A stretch of DNA of 64,000 nucleotides from Bacteroidales bacterium (lineage in GTDB: Bacteria; Bacteroidota; Bacteroidia; Bacteroidales; Muribaculaceae). Made by a program: the position numbers and the translations under genes. A model generated the notes under the pieces. It had not been told where the DNA came from. It ran no database searches and saw only the letters and a program-made list of their open reading frames with translations. Shown piece after piece: positions 10,203-19,231 of the stretch; position 1 is the first letter of the stretch, and every line of letters begins with the position of its first letter. The stretch is taken from assembly GCA_022009815.1 (NCBI GenBank), contig CP091725.1, forward strand, positions 1,922,001-1,986,000. Direction: 5' to 3'.

Positions 10203-10743
10203 CTTCGTTGGCTATTTGAATCATATTGACTAATTCTTCTGCATAGTTGAAAGCAGATGTCACCTTATAGGTTTCATCTTGCTCGCTTATGCACTCCGCA
10301 AAACCCATTGACTCCATCTCTTGTAGCAATTTGTTTATAATCTCTTGATATGAAGACGCTCCGTACTTCTTGAATAGGTGACCGGCTTTTTCTTTGAGTT
10401 CGATGTCGCAACTTATTTGCTCTATCAACTGGCTCTTGCGAAATTGAAAGCCAGCAGTGAATGATTGGTTGTAGCATTTCAGAAAGTCAAGGTAGTCAAG
10501 CCATTTGGAAAAACTTTCTAGTTTTAGTTCAATGTTTTGTCTTGATTCTCCTATACGCGAGAAGTAGAAGTAGCCGTTACCTCTCCCCATTTGCAGACCA
10601 ATCTGTTTGAAAAAATCAGAATAGTCTTCGAAATTCTCTTCAACGTCATCATATAGGTGACGTGTAGAGATATCGGAACTGTCTGCTGAAAGGAACTCGC
10701 CCTTATTTAGACGTTCGTATATTCGTCGTGTATTATTTAGCAT
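10186..10743 (-). CDS. jetB: JetB-like (MukE-type) subunit of Wadjet system
   Basis: An intact 185-residue acidic protein, predicted helical with winged-helix-like repeats, lying between the kleisin-like and SMC-like genes and overlapping both (11 nt with jetA, 17 nt with jetC). Size, position and translational coupling fit the MukE/KITE-type subunit JetB, which binds the kleisin. Sequence identity to named JetB families cannot be judged by eye, so the call rests mainly on context. Confidence 0.65.
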   Translation of the reverse strand: MLNNTRRIYERLNKGEFLSADSSDISTRHLYDDVEENFEDYSDFFKQIGLQMGRGNGYFYFSRIGESRQNIELKLESFSKWLDYLDFLKCYNQSFTAGFQFRKSQLIEQISCDIELKEKAGHLFKKYGASSYQEIINKLLQEMESMGFAECISEQDETYKVTSAFNYAEELVNMIQIANEDEIPE

Positions 10744-11931
10744 AAACTATTGGATATTCAATATCTTTGTATGTATTATATTTTTCGGAAATTTCGCACT
10801 CGTCGGGATGCAGGATGATAAGTTGACAGAATAGAGCGGCATATTCCTCAAGGGTCAGTGCTTTTTTGTAGTCGAAAGTTAAAAGGAAATCAAATAAATT
10901 ATTTCCTTGTGCGCAAAAGGCATTCCAAATCTCCAAAGGGTCAACCTCGTTTATCTCTTTTATATGTTCTTTCAAATCATCTACAGACAATGGTTCAGAC
11001 TCTGTCCTCGCCATTTTCTGTAAGCCGTTTCTTTGAGCAATCTTTCTCAACAAGCCTGTTATTTGTTCGTTTTCTTGTAGCTTGTTAAGTGACAGCCTAA
11101 TCTTGTTGTACTGTCTTGTTTCCATCCAAAGAGGATTCCGTCCGTTCAATACATGCAAGAGATTTGTTTCTTCTTTGATTACAAATTGATCTTGTAAGTA
11201 TTTGAGTTTCCGTATTTTCTTGTACAGCTGGTTTTGTAGGTCTATCTGATTTAGATAGATGATAATTTGACGGTCAATCTCCATTAGGGCATGGTAGGCT
11301 TCAACGAAATCATGGCGCACATCACTACAAGTTTTTGCCATATGTGGATCTCCTGCCATCATAAAGAACGCATGTTCATTGTCTAGCAGTTTCTCGCACT
11401 CGCGTATCATTGCACGGATGTTGTGAGCCTTGTCATCAAGGTTCTGCAATTTCTGTTTTTAATGCGATAGTTCGGTTCCTGTTTGTATGCAATGTCCATA
11501 TTCCTTTTCAAGTCCACTACGTTCTTTAGCGTTCGGAATCCAGTTTTTCGGAGCAGTTGTCGCACCAAGTCTTGATAATTGGCCTTACGGTTCGCATTTG
11601 TTTCTTGTAGATAATAGCTGATGTTTTCCTTCAGGGTGTTGATACACTCTTGTACGCTAAGTACGTTGATTTCTTCATTTACATTGAGCACTTCCTCAAA
11701 AAAATTAAGATAATCGCTTTCAATTTCAAGAGTATTTCCGGTTTCTACCAACACACCATAGTCTATCAGGCGATTCAGCCGTTGTCCATTACCTCCAACA
11801 AGTTCCAACGCAAGACTTTGTCCGAATTTCAACAACTTGCGTTTCTCGAACATTTGACTAAGCAGAACATTCTCCTTTGCCAGAGTTTTTGTTAGCTCTT
11901 CTATGGAATGGAAATGTGATAGTGAGTCCAT
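10733..11931 (-). CDS. jetA: JetA-like (kleisin/MukF-type) subunit of Wadjet system, one frame break
   Basis: The first clear gene of the operon, about 400 residues once a break near 11455 is bridged (a run of six A reading as five; repaired sequence YRIKKQKLQNLDDKAHN). It is largely helical with an N-terminal winged-helix-like part (MDSLSHFHSIEELTKTL...) and a middle helical part, consistent with MukF-like JetA. An in-frame stop precedes the ATG, supporting this start. It overlaps jetB by 11 nt. The call rests on position, size and partner genes; by eye it cannot be assigned to a specific Wadjet type. Confidence 0.65.
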
Positions 11932-11970
11932 AAGGAATTGCTATTTTTCAGTGCTTTCGTAATAATAACT

Positions 11971-12101
11971 TTACTCAATGTCGTTTAATATTCCTTCTCT
12001 GTCCTCGATTTTCTTGAGTGTTGATTCTGGAATTGTAATATGCGGATAAAGGTAATGAATTTCGGCCAGATATGAGAAAGAAGTGTGCTTTTTTTAATCA
12101 T
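11971..12101 (-). CDS. Possible small ORF upstream of jetA
   Basis: From the ATG at 12099-12101, restoring one A to a run of seven A gives a 43-residue peptide beginning MIKKKHTSFSYLAEIHYLYP and ending GILNDIE with TAA at 11971. Without that repair, the same frame is open for about 41 codons but lacks a start. The repair matches the homopolymer losses seen throughout the window. It lies 39 nt before jetA in the same direction, so it could be a leader ORF or small operon member, or the tail of a lost gene. Confidence 0.25.
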
Positions 12102-12144
12102 AATTGATTTAAAGGCGGGTTTGTTGTTTTTATTTCTTTTGAAA

Positions 12145-12177
12145 TTGGGGTATATTCAATAAAAATATCTAAATTTG
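12145..12177 (+). promoter_or_regulatory. Promoter of the Ser/Thr kinase gene
   Basis: TAAATTTG at 12170-12177 matches the -7 box, with TTG at 12145-12147 upstream (22 bp spacer). The region 11932-12221 between the divergent jet operon and kinase otherwise holds only the small ORF described separately. No clear -7 box was found for the jet operon itself. Confidence 0.5.
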
Positions 12178-12221
12178 GGGGACTAAAAAAAATATTTGAG
12201 AACGGATAATTTTATAGGGAT

Positions 12222-13745
12222 ATGGAAGAGAACGAACTTCAGCGCGCGTTGCCTGTCGGCACTATTCTGAAAAGTCCGAAGTTTGATTATCGGATTGAGG
12301 CTGTGCTTGGTCAGGGCGGTTTTGGAATAACATATAAGGTGTCGACAACGGTGATGTTCGACAAGGTGCCTATTTTTACATATTTCACCATAAAGGAGCA
12401 TTTCATGAAGGATGCTTGCGAGCGCGACGCTTCGGGCGGTGTGGGCTATTCCAAGCCTTTGCAGTCGCGTGTGGAGGAGAGCCGTGGCGATTTTCTTGCG
12501 GAGGCTCGCCGGCTGAATGAGATCAGCGGCAAGAATCCTAATGTGGTGCCTGTGAGCGAGGTGTTTGAGGCGAACAATACGGTCTATTATGTGATGGAGT
12601 ATCTCAACGGGGGTACGCTGCGCGATTTGGTGAAGGCCAACGGTGCGCTGTCGGAGCAGGCTGCGCTCGACATTGAGCTGCCTGTGGCTAAGGCGGTTGC
12701 GTTTTTGCATTCTCACCACATCAATCATCTCGACATCAAGCCTGAGAATATTATGTTCCGTGTGGACTATCATACTGGTCAGCGTATGCCTGTGCTGATT
12801 GATTTTGGTTTGGCGAAGCATTTTGACGACAAGGGCAAACCTACGTCGACTATCCGTGTGCAGGGCTGCAGCGATGGTTTTGCTCCGGTGGAGCAGTACA
12901 GCGGTTTGCAGACGTTTTCTCCGCAGGCCGATGTTTATGCTCTTGGTGCGGTGCTCTACTATATGCTTGTTGGCAGGGTGCCTATCATTGCCACTGAGAT
13001 GCAGCGCGACACGGTGGAGAAGGCTTTGCCTCCGACGGTGAGCGATGCTGTGCGTTTTGCGATAAGCCGTGCGATGGCTTACAATAAGTATGACAGGACG
13101 GCTACGGTCGATGATTTTGTGATGGAGATTTGTCCGACGGCTCAACCGGAGATTGTTCCGGAGCCTGCACCTGTCCCTGAACCTGCTCCTGCGCCTTCTC
13201 CCGCTCCGAATGTGGGAGGGGATGATGTGCGTGCCACTCGTGTGATAGGCGAGGGTGGCCGTCGCCGCGGCAAGTTTCCTACGTGGCTGATTGTTGTGCT
13301 GGCGGTGGTTGTGGCTGGCGGCATCGGAGCCGGAGTGTGGTCGATGATTGGCGGTTCCAAGCCGTCGACGTCAAGCGATGGCGATGGCTCTGATGTGCTT
13401 GCGCGGTATGAGAAGAAGTGCATTGCATGCGACAGTTTGATAAACAATGGCGACAATGCTGAATATGAGCCGTTGCTCAAGGCGAAAACGTTGCTCGACG
13501 ATATCTGTGTAGTGGAGAAGAGCGATGAGGCAGAGCAGAGTGGTGAGGTGCTTGACAAGAGCAAGGGTTTGCAGGAGCGTCTTGATGTGAAGCTGAAGGA
13601 GGCGAGCCGTTCGTGGGAACAGGCTGGCGATGCTCAGTTGGAGATTCCCGACTATACCCAGGCTTGCCAGTATTATGAAATTGCCAACAAGCTTGCTCCG
13701 TCTGACACGTTGCGGTATAAGATTGACATGTGTGTCGGCCGTTGA
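12222..13745 (+). CDS. Membrane-anchored eukaryote-like Ser/Thr protein kinase
   Basis: A 507-residue protein. The kinase domain spans about residues 20-310: glycine loop LGQGGFGITYKV, ATP-binding Lys in FTIKEHF, catalytic HLDIKPENIM (HxD with D and N), and DFG in VLIDFGLAKHF. A Pro/Ala-rich linker (PEPAPVPEPAPAPSPAPN) follows. One membrane segment (TWLIVVLAVVVAGGIGAGVW) lies near residue 355, and about 120 residues beyond it end in a TPR-like repeat (YTQACQYYEIANKLAPSD). The topology is a cytoplasmic kinase with an outer sensor region. It has higher GC than the neighbouring jet operon and looks native. No phosphatase partner is adjacent; substrates are unknown. Confidence 0.88.
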   Translation: MEENELQRALPVGTILKSPKFDYRIEAVLGQGGFGITYKVSTTVMFDKVPIFTYFTIKEHFMKDACERDASGGVGYSKPLQSRVEESRGDFLAEARRLNEISGKNPNVVPVSEVFEANNTVYYVMEYLNGGTLRDLVKANGALSEQAALDIELPVAKAVAFLHSHHINHLDIKPENIMFRVDYHTGQRMPVLIDFGLAKHFDDKGKPTSTIRVQGCSDGFAPVEQYSGLQTFSPQADVYALGAVLYYMLVGRVPIIATEMQRDTVEKALPPTVSDAVRFAISRAMAYNKYDRTATVDDFVMEICPTAQPEIVPEPAPVPEPAPAPSPAPNVGGDDVRATRVIGEGGRRRGKFPTWLIVVLAVVVAGGIGAGVWSMIGGSKPSTSSDGDGSDVLARYEKKCIACDSLINNGDNAEYEPLLKAKTLLDDICVVEKSDEAEQSGEVLDKSKGLQERLDVKLKEASRSWEQAGDAQLEIPDYTQACQYYEIANKLAPSDTLRYKIDMCVGR

Positions 13746-13761
13746 CAATCGGCTGTGAGAT

Positions 13762-13810
13762 AAATAAACGCGCAGCGGAAAACGATACGCTTTCCGCTGC
13801 GCGTTTATTT
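13762..13810 (+). terminator. Bidirectional terminator between kinase and fcl
   Basis: A perfect 20-bp stem (13762-13781 with 13791-13810, core CGCGCAGCGGAAA) with a 9-nt loop. A-rich and T-rich flanks on both sides fit termination of both convergent genes. Confidence 0.85.
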
Positions 13811-13823
13811 ATGTGGTAATGAC

Positions 13824-14894
13824 TCAGTGTTCCAGATACCATTTATAGAGCGCCGGGATGCCGTCTTCCAGCTCCACTTTGTGGCGCCATCCGAGGGTGT
13901 GCAGTTTGCTCACGTCGGTGAGTTTCCGCATTGTTCCGTCGGGCTTTGACGAGTCCCAGTGGATTTCGCCTTTGAATCCTACGGCGTTTTTCACCATTTC
14001 AGCCACTTGTGCTATGGTAGCCTCTCTGCCGCTTCCGATGTTGATGTGGCAGTTGCGCACTTCCGGATTGTCGCCTTTCAGCTGGTCGAAATCAATGTGT
14101 TCCATCACGTAGACTGAAGCGTCGGCCATATCCTCGCTCCAGAGGAACTCGCGGATAGGCCGTCCGGAACCCCAGAGGTTGAGCGAGCCGTTGAGTATGC
14201 CGTATTTGTCGAGCATAGCGTCGATGGCTTCATCTGCCGCCTTGCCGTCGACATCGCCCACCGGACGGCGGTCAAGGTCGCGGCGAATGCCTTCGCGGTC
14301 GCCTTCCATGCGCAGGCGCGCCAGATGGAGTTTGCGTATCATTGCCGGCAGCACGTGGCTGCTTACGAGGTCGAAATTGTCGTTAGGACCGTATAGGTTG
14401 GTCGGCATCACGGCGATGTAGTTTGTGCCGTATTGCAGGTTGAAACTCTCGCACATCTTCAGTCCGGCGATTTTTGCGAGTGCGTAAGGCTCGTTTGTCC
14501 ATTCGAGCGGAGATGTCAGCAACGCGTTCTCGGGGATTGGTTGAGGAGCCTCGCGGGGATAGATGCACGTGCTTCCGAGAAACAGTAGTTTCTTGACGTT
14601 GTGCCTGAAACTTTCGCCGATTACGTTCTGCTGTATCTGCAGGTTGCGCCAGATGAAGTCGGCGCGATAGATGCTGTTAGCCATGATTCCGCCCACGAAA
14701 GCCGCGGCAAGAATCACATAGTCGGGCTTTTCGGCGTCGAAAAATTCGCGCACCGCCACTCCATCGAGCAGGTCGAGCTCGGCATGCGTGCGTCCCACAA
14801 GGTTTGTATAGCCTTTCTGCTGGAGGTTTTTCCAGATAGCCGAGCCTACGAGTCCGCGGTGTCCGGCAACATATATTTTAGCGTCTTTTTCCAT
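13824..14894 (-). CDS. fcl: GDP-L-fucose synthase
   Basis: A 356-residue NADPH-dependent short-chain dehydrogenase: Rossmann motif VAGHRGLVGSAIW near the N-terminus, the FLGSTCIYPREAPQP serine region and YALAKIAGLKMCES with the catalytic Tyr and Lys. It converts GDP-4-keto-6-deoxymannose to GDP-L-fucose by epimerisation and reduction. It is encoded 11 nt downstream of gmd, which makes its substrate. About 35 residues between the usual motifs (REGIRRDLDRRPVGDVDGKA) form the insert typical of Bacteroidales Fcl. Frame intact. Confidence 0.93.
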   Translation of the reverse strand: MEKDAKIYVAGHRGLVGSAIWKNLQQKGYTNLVGRTHAELDLLDGVAVREFFDAEKPDYVILAAAFVGGIMANSIYRADFIWRNLQIQQNVIGESFRHNVKKLLFLGSTCIYPREAPQPIPENALLTSPLEWTNEPYALAKIAGLKMCESFNLQYGTNYIAVMPTNLYGPNDNFDLVSSHVLPAMIRKLHLARLRMEGDREGIRRDLDRRPVGDVDGKAADEAIDAMLDKYGILNGSLNLWGSGRPIREFLWSEDMADASVYVMEHIDFDQLKGDNPEVRNCHINIGSGREATIAQVAEMVKNAVGFKGEIHWDSSKPDGTMRKLTDVSKLHTLGWRHKVELEDGIPALYKWYLEH

Positions 14895-14905
14895 TTTTCT
14901 GTCTG

Positions 14906-15997
14906 CTAAATCATTCGTTCGGATTCGGAGCCATGTTTGCGAATCATAGCCATATCATGGTCCACCATAATGTGTACGAGTTGTTCAAACGACGTCTTGC
15001 GGGGATTCCAACCTAATTTTGTGCGGGCTTTTGTAGGGTCGCCGAGCAGCTGCTCCACCTCGCAAGGACGGAAATATTTAGGATCCACCTCGACGAGCAC
15101 ACGTCCGGTGGCAATGTCGATGCCTTTTTCATCCACACCTTCGCCTTCCCAGCGCAGAGTGATTCCGGCGCGGGCGAAAGCATGCTCAGTAAACTCGCGT
15201 ACGGAGTGGAATTCGCCAGTGGCAATGACAAAGTCATCAGGCTCGTTCTGCTGAAGAATCAGCCACATGCACTCCACATAGTCGCGGGCATAGCCCCAGT
15301 CGCGACGGGCGTTGAGATTGCCGAGATACAGTTTGTCCTGAAGTCCGGCAGAGATGCGGGCCACGGCAAGCGTGATTTTGCGTGTCACGAATGTTTCGCC
15401 TCGCCGCTCGCTCTCGTGGTTGAAGAGAATTCCGTTTACGGCATACATGCCGTAACTCTCGCGATAGTTCTTGGTTATCCAGTAGCCATAAAGTTTGGCG
15501 CATCCGTAAGGGCTGCGCGGGTAGAACGGAGTGGTTTCGCGCTGAGGCACTTCCTGCACCTGTCCGAACAGCTCCGACGTGCTGGCTTGATAAATGCGGG
15601 TTTTTTTGTCGAGCCCAAGCATTCTTACCGCCTCAAGCAGGCGCAGAGTTCCGATGGCGTCGGTGTCGGCAGTGTATTCCGGCACTTCAAACGACACTTT
15701 CACATGGCTTTGTGCCGCAAGGTTGTAGATTTCATCAGGCTGCAACTCCTGAATGATGCGGATCAGCGAACTTGAATCGGTCATGTCGCCGTAGTGCAGG
15801 TTGATGAGCCGGCGGCGCTTCATGTCGCGCACCCATTCGTCGAAATAAAGGTGCTCGATGCGACCGGTGTTGAAAGAAGAACTGCGGCGGATTATGCCGT
15901 GCACGTCGTATCCCTTATCAAGCAGAAATTCAGCCAGAAACGAACCGTCCTGACCGGTGATGCCTGTGATCAATGCTACTTTTTGCTTTTCAGCCAT
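14906..15997 (-). CDS. gmd: GDP-mannose 4,6-dehydratase
   Basis: A 363-residue extended short-chain dehydrogenase with ALITGITGQDGSFLAEFLL (NADP-binding glycine motif), IIRRSSSFNTGRIEHL, the catalytic region YQASTSELFGQVQE and SPYGCAKLYGYWI (Tyr-x3-Lys). It dehydrates GDP-D-mannose to the 4-keto-6-deoxy intermediate used by Fcl. It lies in a probable three-gene operon with an upstream aminotransferase (28 nt). The product feeds fucosylation of surface polysaccharide or glycoproteins. Confidence 0.95.
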   Translation of the reverse strand: MAEKQKVALITGITGQDGSFLAEFLLDKGYDVHGIIRRSSSFNTGRIEHLYFDEWVRDMKRRRLINLHYGDMTDSSSLIRIIQELQPDEIYNLAAQSHVKVSFEVPEYTADTDAIGTLRLLEAVRMLGLDKKTRIYQASTSELFGQVQEVPQRETTPFYPRSPYGCAKLYGYWITKNYRESYGMYAVNGILFNHESERRGETFVTRKITLAVARISAGLQDKLYLGNLNARRDWGYARDYVECMWLILQQNEPDDFVIATGEFHSVREFTEHAFARAGITLRWEGEGVDEKGIDIATGRVLVEVDPKYFRPCEVEQLLGDPTKARTKLGWNPRKTSFEQLVHIMVDHDMAMIRKHGSESERMI

Positions 15998-16025
15998 AGT
16001 TTTTTTATGATGATTTTTTGATTAG

Positions 16026-17159
16026 CTATTTGTTGAAAAACTCTTTGATTTTGTCTGCCACATAGCGCAGCTCCTCTTCTTTAAGTCCGGAACCGCTCGG
16101 CAGGCATAGACCTCTGTCAAACAGCGTCTCGCACGTTGTGTCGCCATAGTAGGGCGCGTCGGCGAAAACGGGCTGCATGTGCATAGGCCGCCACAGACGG
16201 CGCGTTTCCACACCGGCGTCGAGCATGAACTGCCGCAGAGATTCCGGGTCTTTTCCGGTTTTGGGGTCGATTAAGACTGTCGACAGCCAGAAGTTGGAAT
16301 TGAAGTCGGTGGAAGGATTCTGCTGAACGCTCACACCTTCGATGCCAGCCAATTCTTTTGTGTAGAATTTATGGATTGCGCGGCGCAGTTCCACGTGAGG
16401 CTGCAGCACGTCCATCTGTCCGCAGCCAATTCCTGCGCTCACGTTGCTCAGTCGGTAATTGTAGCCGATTGTCTCGTGGTAGTAGTACGGCCGTTGCTCG
16501 CGGGCTTGTGTGGCATAGAATTTCACGCGGTCGGCTTCCTCTTTGGAGTGGCACACCAATGCGCCGCCACCCGATGTGGTGATAATCTTGTTTCCGTTGA
16601 AACTCAAGCATCCGTAGTTGCCGAGGGTTCCGCATTTCTTGCCTTTGTATTCCGAACCGAGAGCCTCGGCGGAGTCTTCTACGATAGGAATGCCGTATTT
16701 GTCGGCTATTGCGCGGATTTCATCCATCTTAGCCGGCATGCCATAGAGATAAACTGGGATTATTGCTTTTGGATAATGTCCAGTCTGCTTCTTGCGGTCT
16801 ATAATCGCTTCTTCCAGCGCGTCAGGCGACATGTTCCATGTGTCGGGCTCGCTGTCGACAAACACAGGGTCGGCGCCCTGGTATTTTATTGGGTTGGCGC
16901 TTGCGGCGAATGTGAATGATTGGCAAATCACCTCATCTCCAGAGCCAACGCCGAGGGCAACCAATGCAAGATGGATGGCAGCTGTGCCTGCGCTGAGAGC
17001 CACAACGTTTGGCGCGCCGAGATATTTCTCAAGTCTATGTTCGAATTCATCAACATTTGGACCAAGAGGAACAATCCATTCTGATTCGAAGGCTTTCTCC
17101 ACCCAGTCGCGTTCAGTACCTCCCATGTGGACGTACGAAAGTAAAATACGAGGTTTCAT
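16026..17159 (-). CDS. DegT/DnrJ/EryC1 family sugar aminotransferase
   Basis: A 377-residue PLP-dependent aminotransferase of the nucleotide-sugar family. N-terminal GGTERDWVEKAFESEWIVP, VVALSAGTAAIHLALVA, IVEDSAEALGSEYKGKKCG and LSFNGNKIITTSGGGAL, with the Schiff-base Lys in NGNK. Such enzymes aminate keto-sugars for surface glycans. Because it leads an operon with gmd and fcl, a 4-keto-6-deoxy sugar may be its substrate, but the exact sugar cannot be read from sequence. A promoter lies directly upstream. Confidence 0.88.
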   Translation of the reverse strand: MKPRILLSYVHMGGTERDWVEKAFESEWIVPLGPNVDEFEHRLEKYLGAPNVVALSAGTAAIHLALVALGVGSGDEVICQSFTFAASANPIKYQGADPVFVDSEPDTWNMSPDALEEAIIDRKKQTGHYPKAIIPVYLYGMPAKMDEIRAIADKYGIPIVEDSAEALGSEYKGKKCGTLGNYGCLSFNGNKIITTSGGGALVCHSKEEADRVKFYATQAREQRPYYYHETIGYNYRLSNVSAGIGCGQMDVLQPHVELRRAIHKFYTKELAGIEGVSVQQNPSTDFNSNFWLSTVLIDPKTGKDPESLRQFMLDAGVETRRLWRPMHMQPVFADAPYYGDTTCETLFDRGLCLPSGSGLKEEELRYVADKIKEFFNK

Positions 17160-17179
17160 AACTTTTGATTTTTCAATTG

Positions 17180-17187
17180 CAAAATTA
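17180..17187 (-). promoter_or_regulatory. -7 box of the aminotransferase-gmd-fcl operon
   Basis: TAATTTTG on the minus strand fits TAnnTTTG, 20 nt before the start codon. A TTTG lies about 22 bp upstream of it. Confidence 0.5.
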
Positions 17188-17256
17188 GTGAAAAAACAAA
17201 CAAGTTGGACAAAAAAGAGAAAAGGCTTTCAAAATAAAGGGTCAATAAACCGAAAT

Positions 17257-19162
17257 TCAGCTTTTTAAAGCCCTCATGGCATTGAGCACGGCGATAACCG
17301 TCACTCCGACATCGGCAAACACAGCCATCCACATTGTGCCGAGTCCGAAAACGGCGAGAATAAGGATGGCGGCTTTGACACCGATTGCAAACCACACGTT
17401 CTGGCGGGCGATGGCTATGGTGCGTCGGGCGATGGCTATAGCGGTGGCTATTTTCGACGGTTTGTCGTCCATAAGCACCACGTCGGCAGCGTCTATCGCC
17501 ACGTCGCTGCCAAGCGCGCCCATGGCAATGCCCACATCGGCGCGTTTAAGCACCGGCGCATCGTTGATGCCGTCGCCCACAAACGCCAGATTCTTTCCCG
17601 CAGGCTTTTCGTTGAGCAGCCGCTCAACGTGTGCCACTTTGTCTGACGGAAGAAGTTCGGAATGATATTCGTCGATGCCCACTTTCTCAGCCACATCTTT
17701 TGCCGTGTCCTCGCGGTCTCCGGTCAGCATCACTGTGCGTTCCACTCCAGCCCGTTTCAGCGAGGCCACAGCCTCTGCGCTGTCGGCTTTTATTTGGTCG
17801 TTGATTACGATGTGTCCGGCATATCGCCCGTCGACAGCCACATGGACGATTGTGCCGGGAAGATGGCAGTCGTGCCACTCCATATTGATGTCGGCCATCA
17901 TCTTGCTGTTGCCCACGCATACCGTGTGCCCGTCTACGGTGGCCTTCACGCCACGTCCGGCAATTTCTTCAACGTCGGTCACCGCGCATCCGTCGCTTGC
18001 CTCTTTAGGGAACGCGTTGCGCAGAGCCGCGCCGATGGGGTGGGTGGAAAAGTGTTCCACATGGGCGGCGAGATGCAGCAGCTCTTTCTCGTTGTAGTTG
18101 GAAGGATGCACAGCCTCGACGGCAAATTCGCCACGTGTCAGCGTGCCTGTCTTGTCAAACACCACTGTTCCCAGCCGCGACAATGTGTCGATGTAGTTGC
18201 TGCCTTTTATCAGTATGCCTTTGCGCGACGCTCCGCCGAGTCCGCCGAAAAATGTCAGCGGCACGCTTATTACCAATGCGCATGGACACGACACCACCAA
18301 GAATATCAACGCCCGGTGAAGCCATGTGGTGAACGAGTCGATGAAAGCCGCTGATGAAAGCAATGGCGGCAGAAAGGCGAGAATCAGGGCGGCGATGACA
18401 ACGACAGGGGTGTAGACGCGTGCGAATTTGGTTATGAACGATTCGCTGCGCGACTTGCTCTCGTTGGCATTTCCACAAGGTCTATGATTTTTGCGACGGT
18501 GCTTTCGCCGAAAGTCTTTGTCGTCTTGACGCGCAGCAACCCGGAGAGATTGATGCATCCTGATGAAATATCGTCGCCTTTGCTGATTTCGCGTGGCATG
18601 CTTTCGCCTGTCAGCGCCACGGTGTTGAGCGATGATGTGCCAGAAACCACAATGCCGTCGAGCGGCACTTTCTCTCCCGGCTTGACAATTATTGTTTCGC
18701 CCACAGCCACCTCCTCCGGAGCTACCGTCATCTCGTCTCCGTTGCGTTCCACATGGGCGGTGTCGGGGCGTATTTCCATCAGGTGGGAGATGCTGTCGCG
18801 GCTTCTTCCTTCGGCATGTTCCTCAAAAAGTTCGCCTATTTGGAAAAACAACATGACAAACACAGCCTCGGCGAATTCGGTGTCGGCGCCTGGCATAAAG
18901 CCGATGCACAGGGCACCGATGGTGGCTATGGTCATCAGAAAGTCTTCGTTGAAGACGTCGCCGGCGACGATGCCTTCGGCGGCTTCTTTCAATGTGTCGT
19001 GTCCTACGAGAAGATAGGGCACAAGATATATCAACAGCAGCTGCCATAGTGGCAGACTGCAGTAGTGTTCAATCAAAGCGGCTCCTGAGAGCAGGATGGT
19101 TGTCGCTGCGATGATGGCGATTTGCTTTTCAGGCTGTCGTGCCCGTTGTGTATATGTTCCAT
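17257..19162 (-). CDS. Heavy-metal (Zn/Cd/Pb-type) translocating P-type ATPase, two frame breaks
   Basis: A P1B-type ATPase of about 635 residues. It starts MEHIHNGHD (His-rich) without an N-terminal metal-binding HMA domain. Seen in order: actuator loop VALTGESMP, ion-path VVSCPCALVISVP (CPC motif), phosphorylation site VVFDKTGTLTRGEF, HP-type motif HFSTHPIGAALR, and FVGDGINDAPVLKRADVGIA. The CPC motif and overall form fit zinc/cadmium/lead exporters. Breaks: near 18470 (GAAAATG reads GAAATG) and near 19120 (restoring one A gives SLKKQIAIIAATT), both A-run losses. A palindrome in its promoter suggests metal-responsive control. Confidence 0.87.
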
Positions 19163-19190
19163 AAATCTACGTTTTATCCTTTTGTCGGTG

Positions 19191-19226
19191 CAAATTTATG
19201 GTAAAATTGTTGCAACCTGGTTGCAA
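19191..19226 (-). promoter_or_regulatory. Promoter and palindromic operator of the P-type ATPase gene
   Basis: On the minus strand, TAAATTTG (19191-19198) is a good -7 box. The expected -33 region just upstream carries a palindrome, TTGCAACC (19210-19217) and GGTTGCAA (19219-19226) with a 1-nt centre. An operator overlapping the upstream promoter element fits control by a metal sensor of the Fur/Zur, ArsR or MerR kind; which one is unknown. The whole control region is squeezed into about 70 bp after aroB. Confidence 0.5.
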
Positions 19227-19231
19227 CGTTT

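Noticed and set aside
12183..13145. A 320-codon minus-strand frame
   Set aside because: It lies opposite the kinase domain; composition is His/Arg-rich, typical of antisense shadows.
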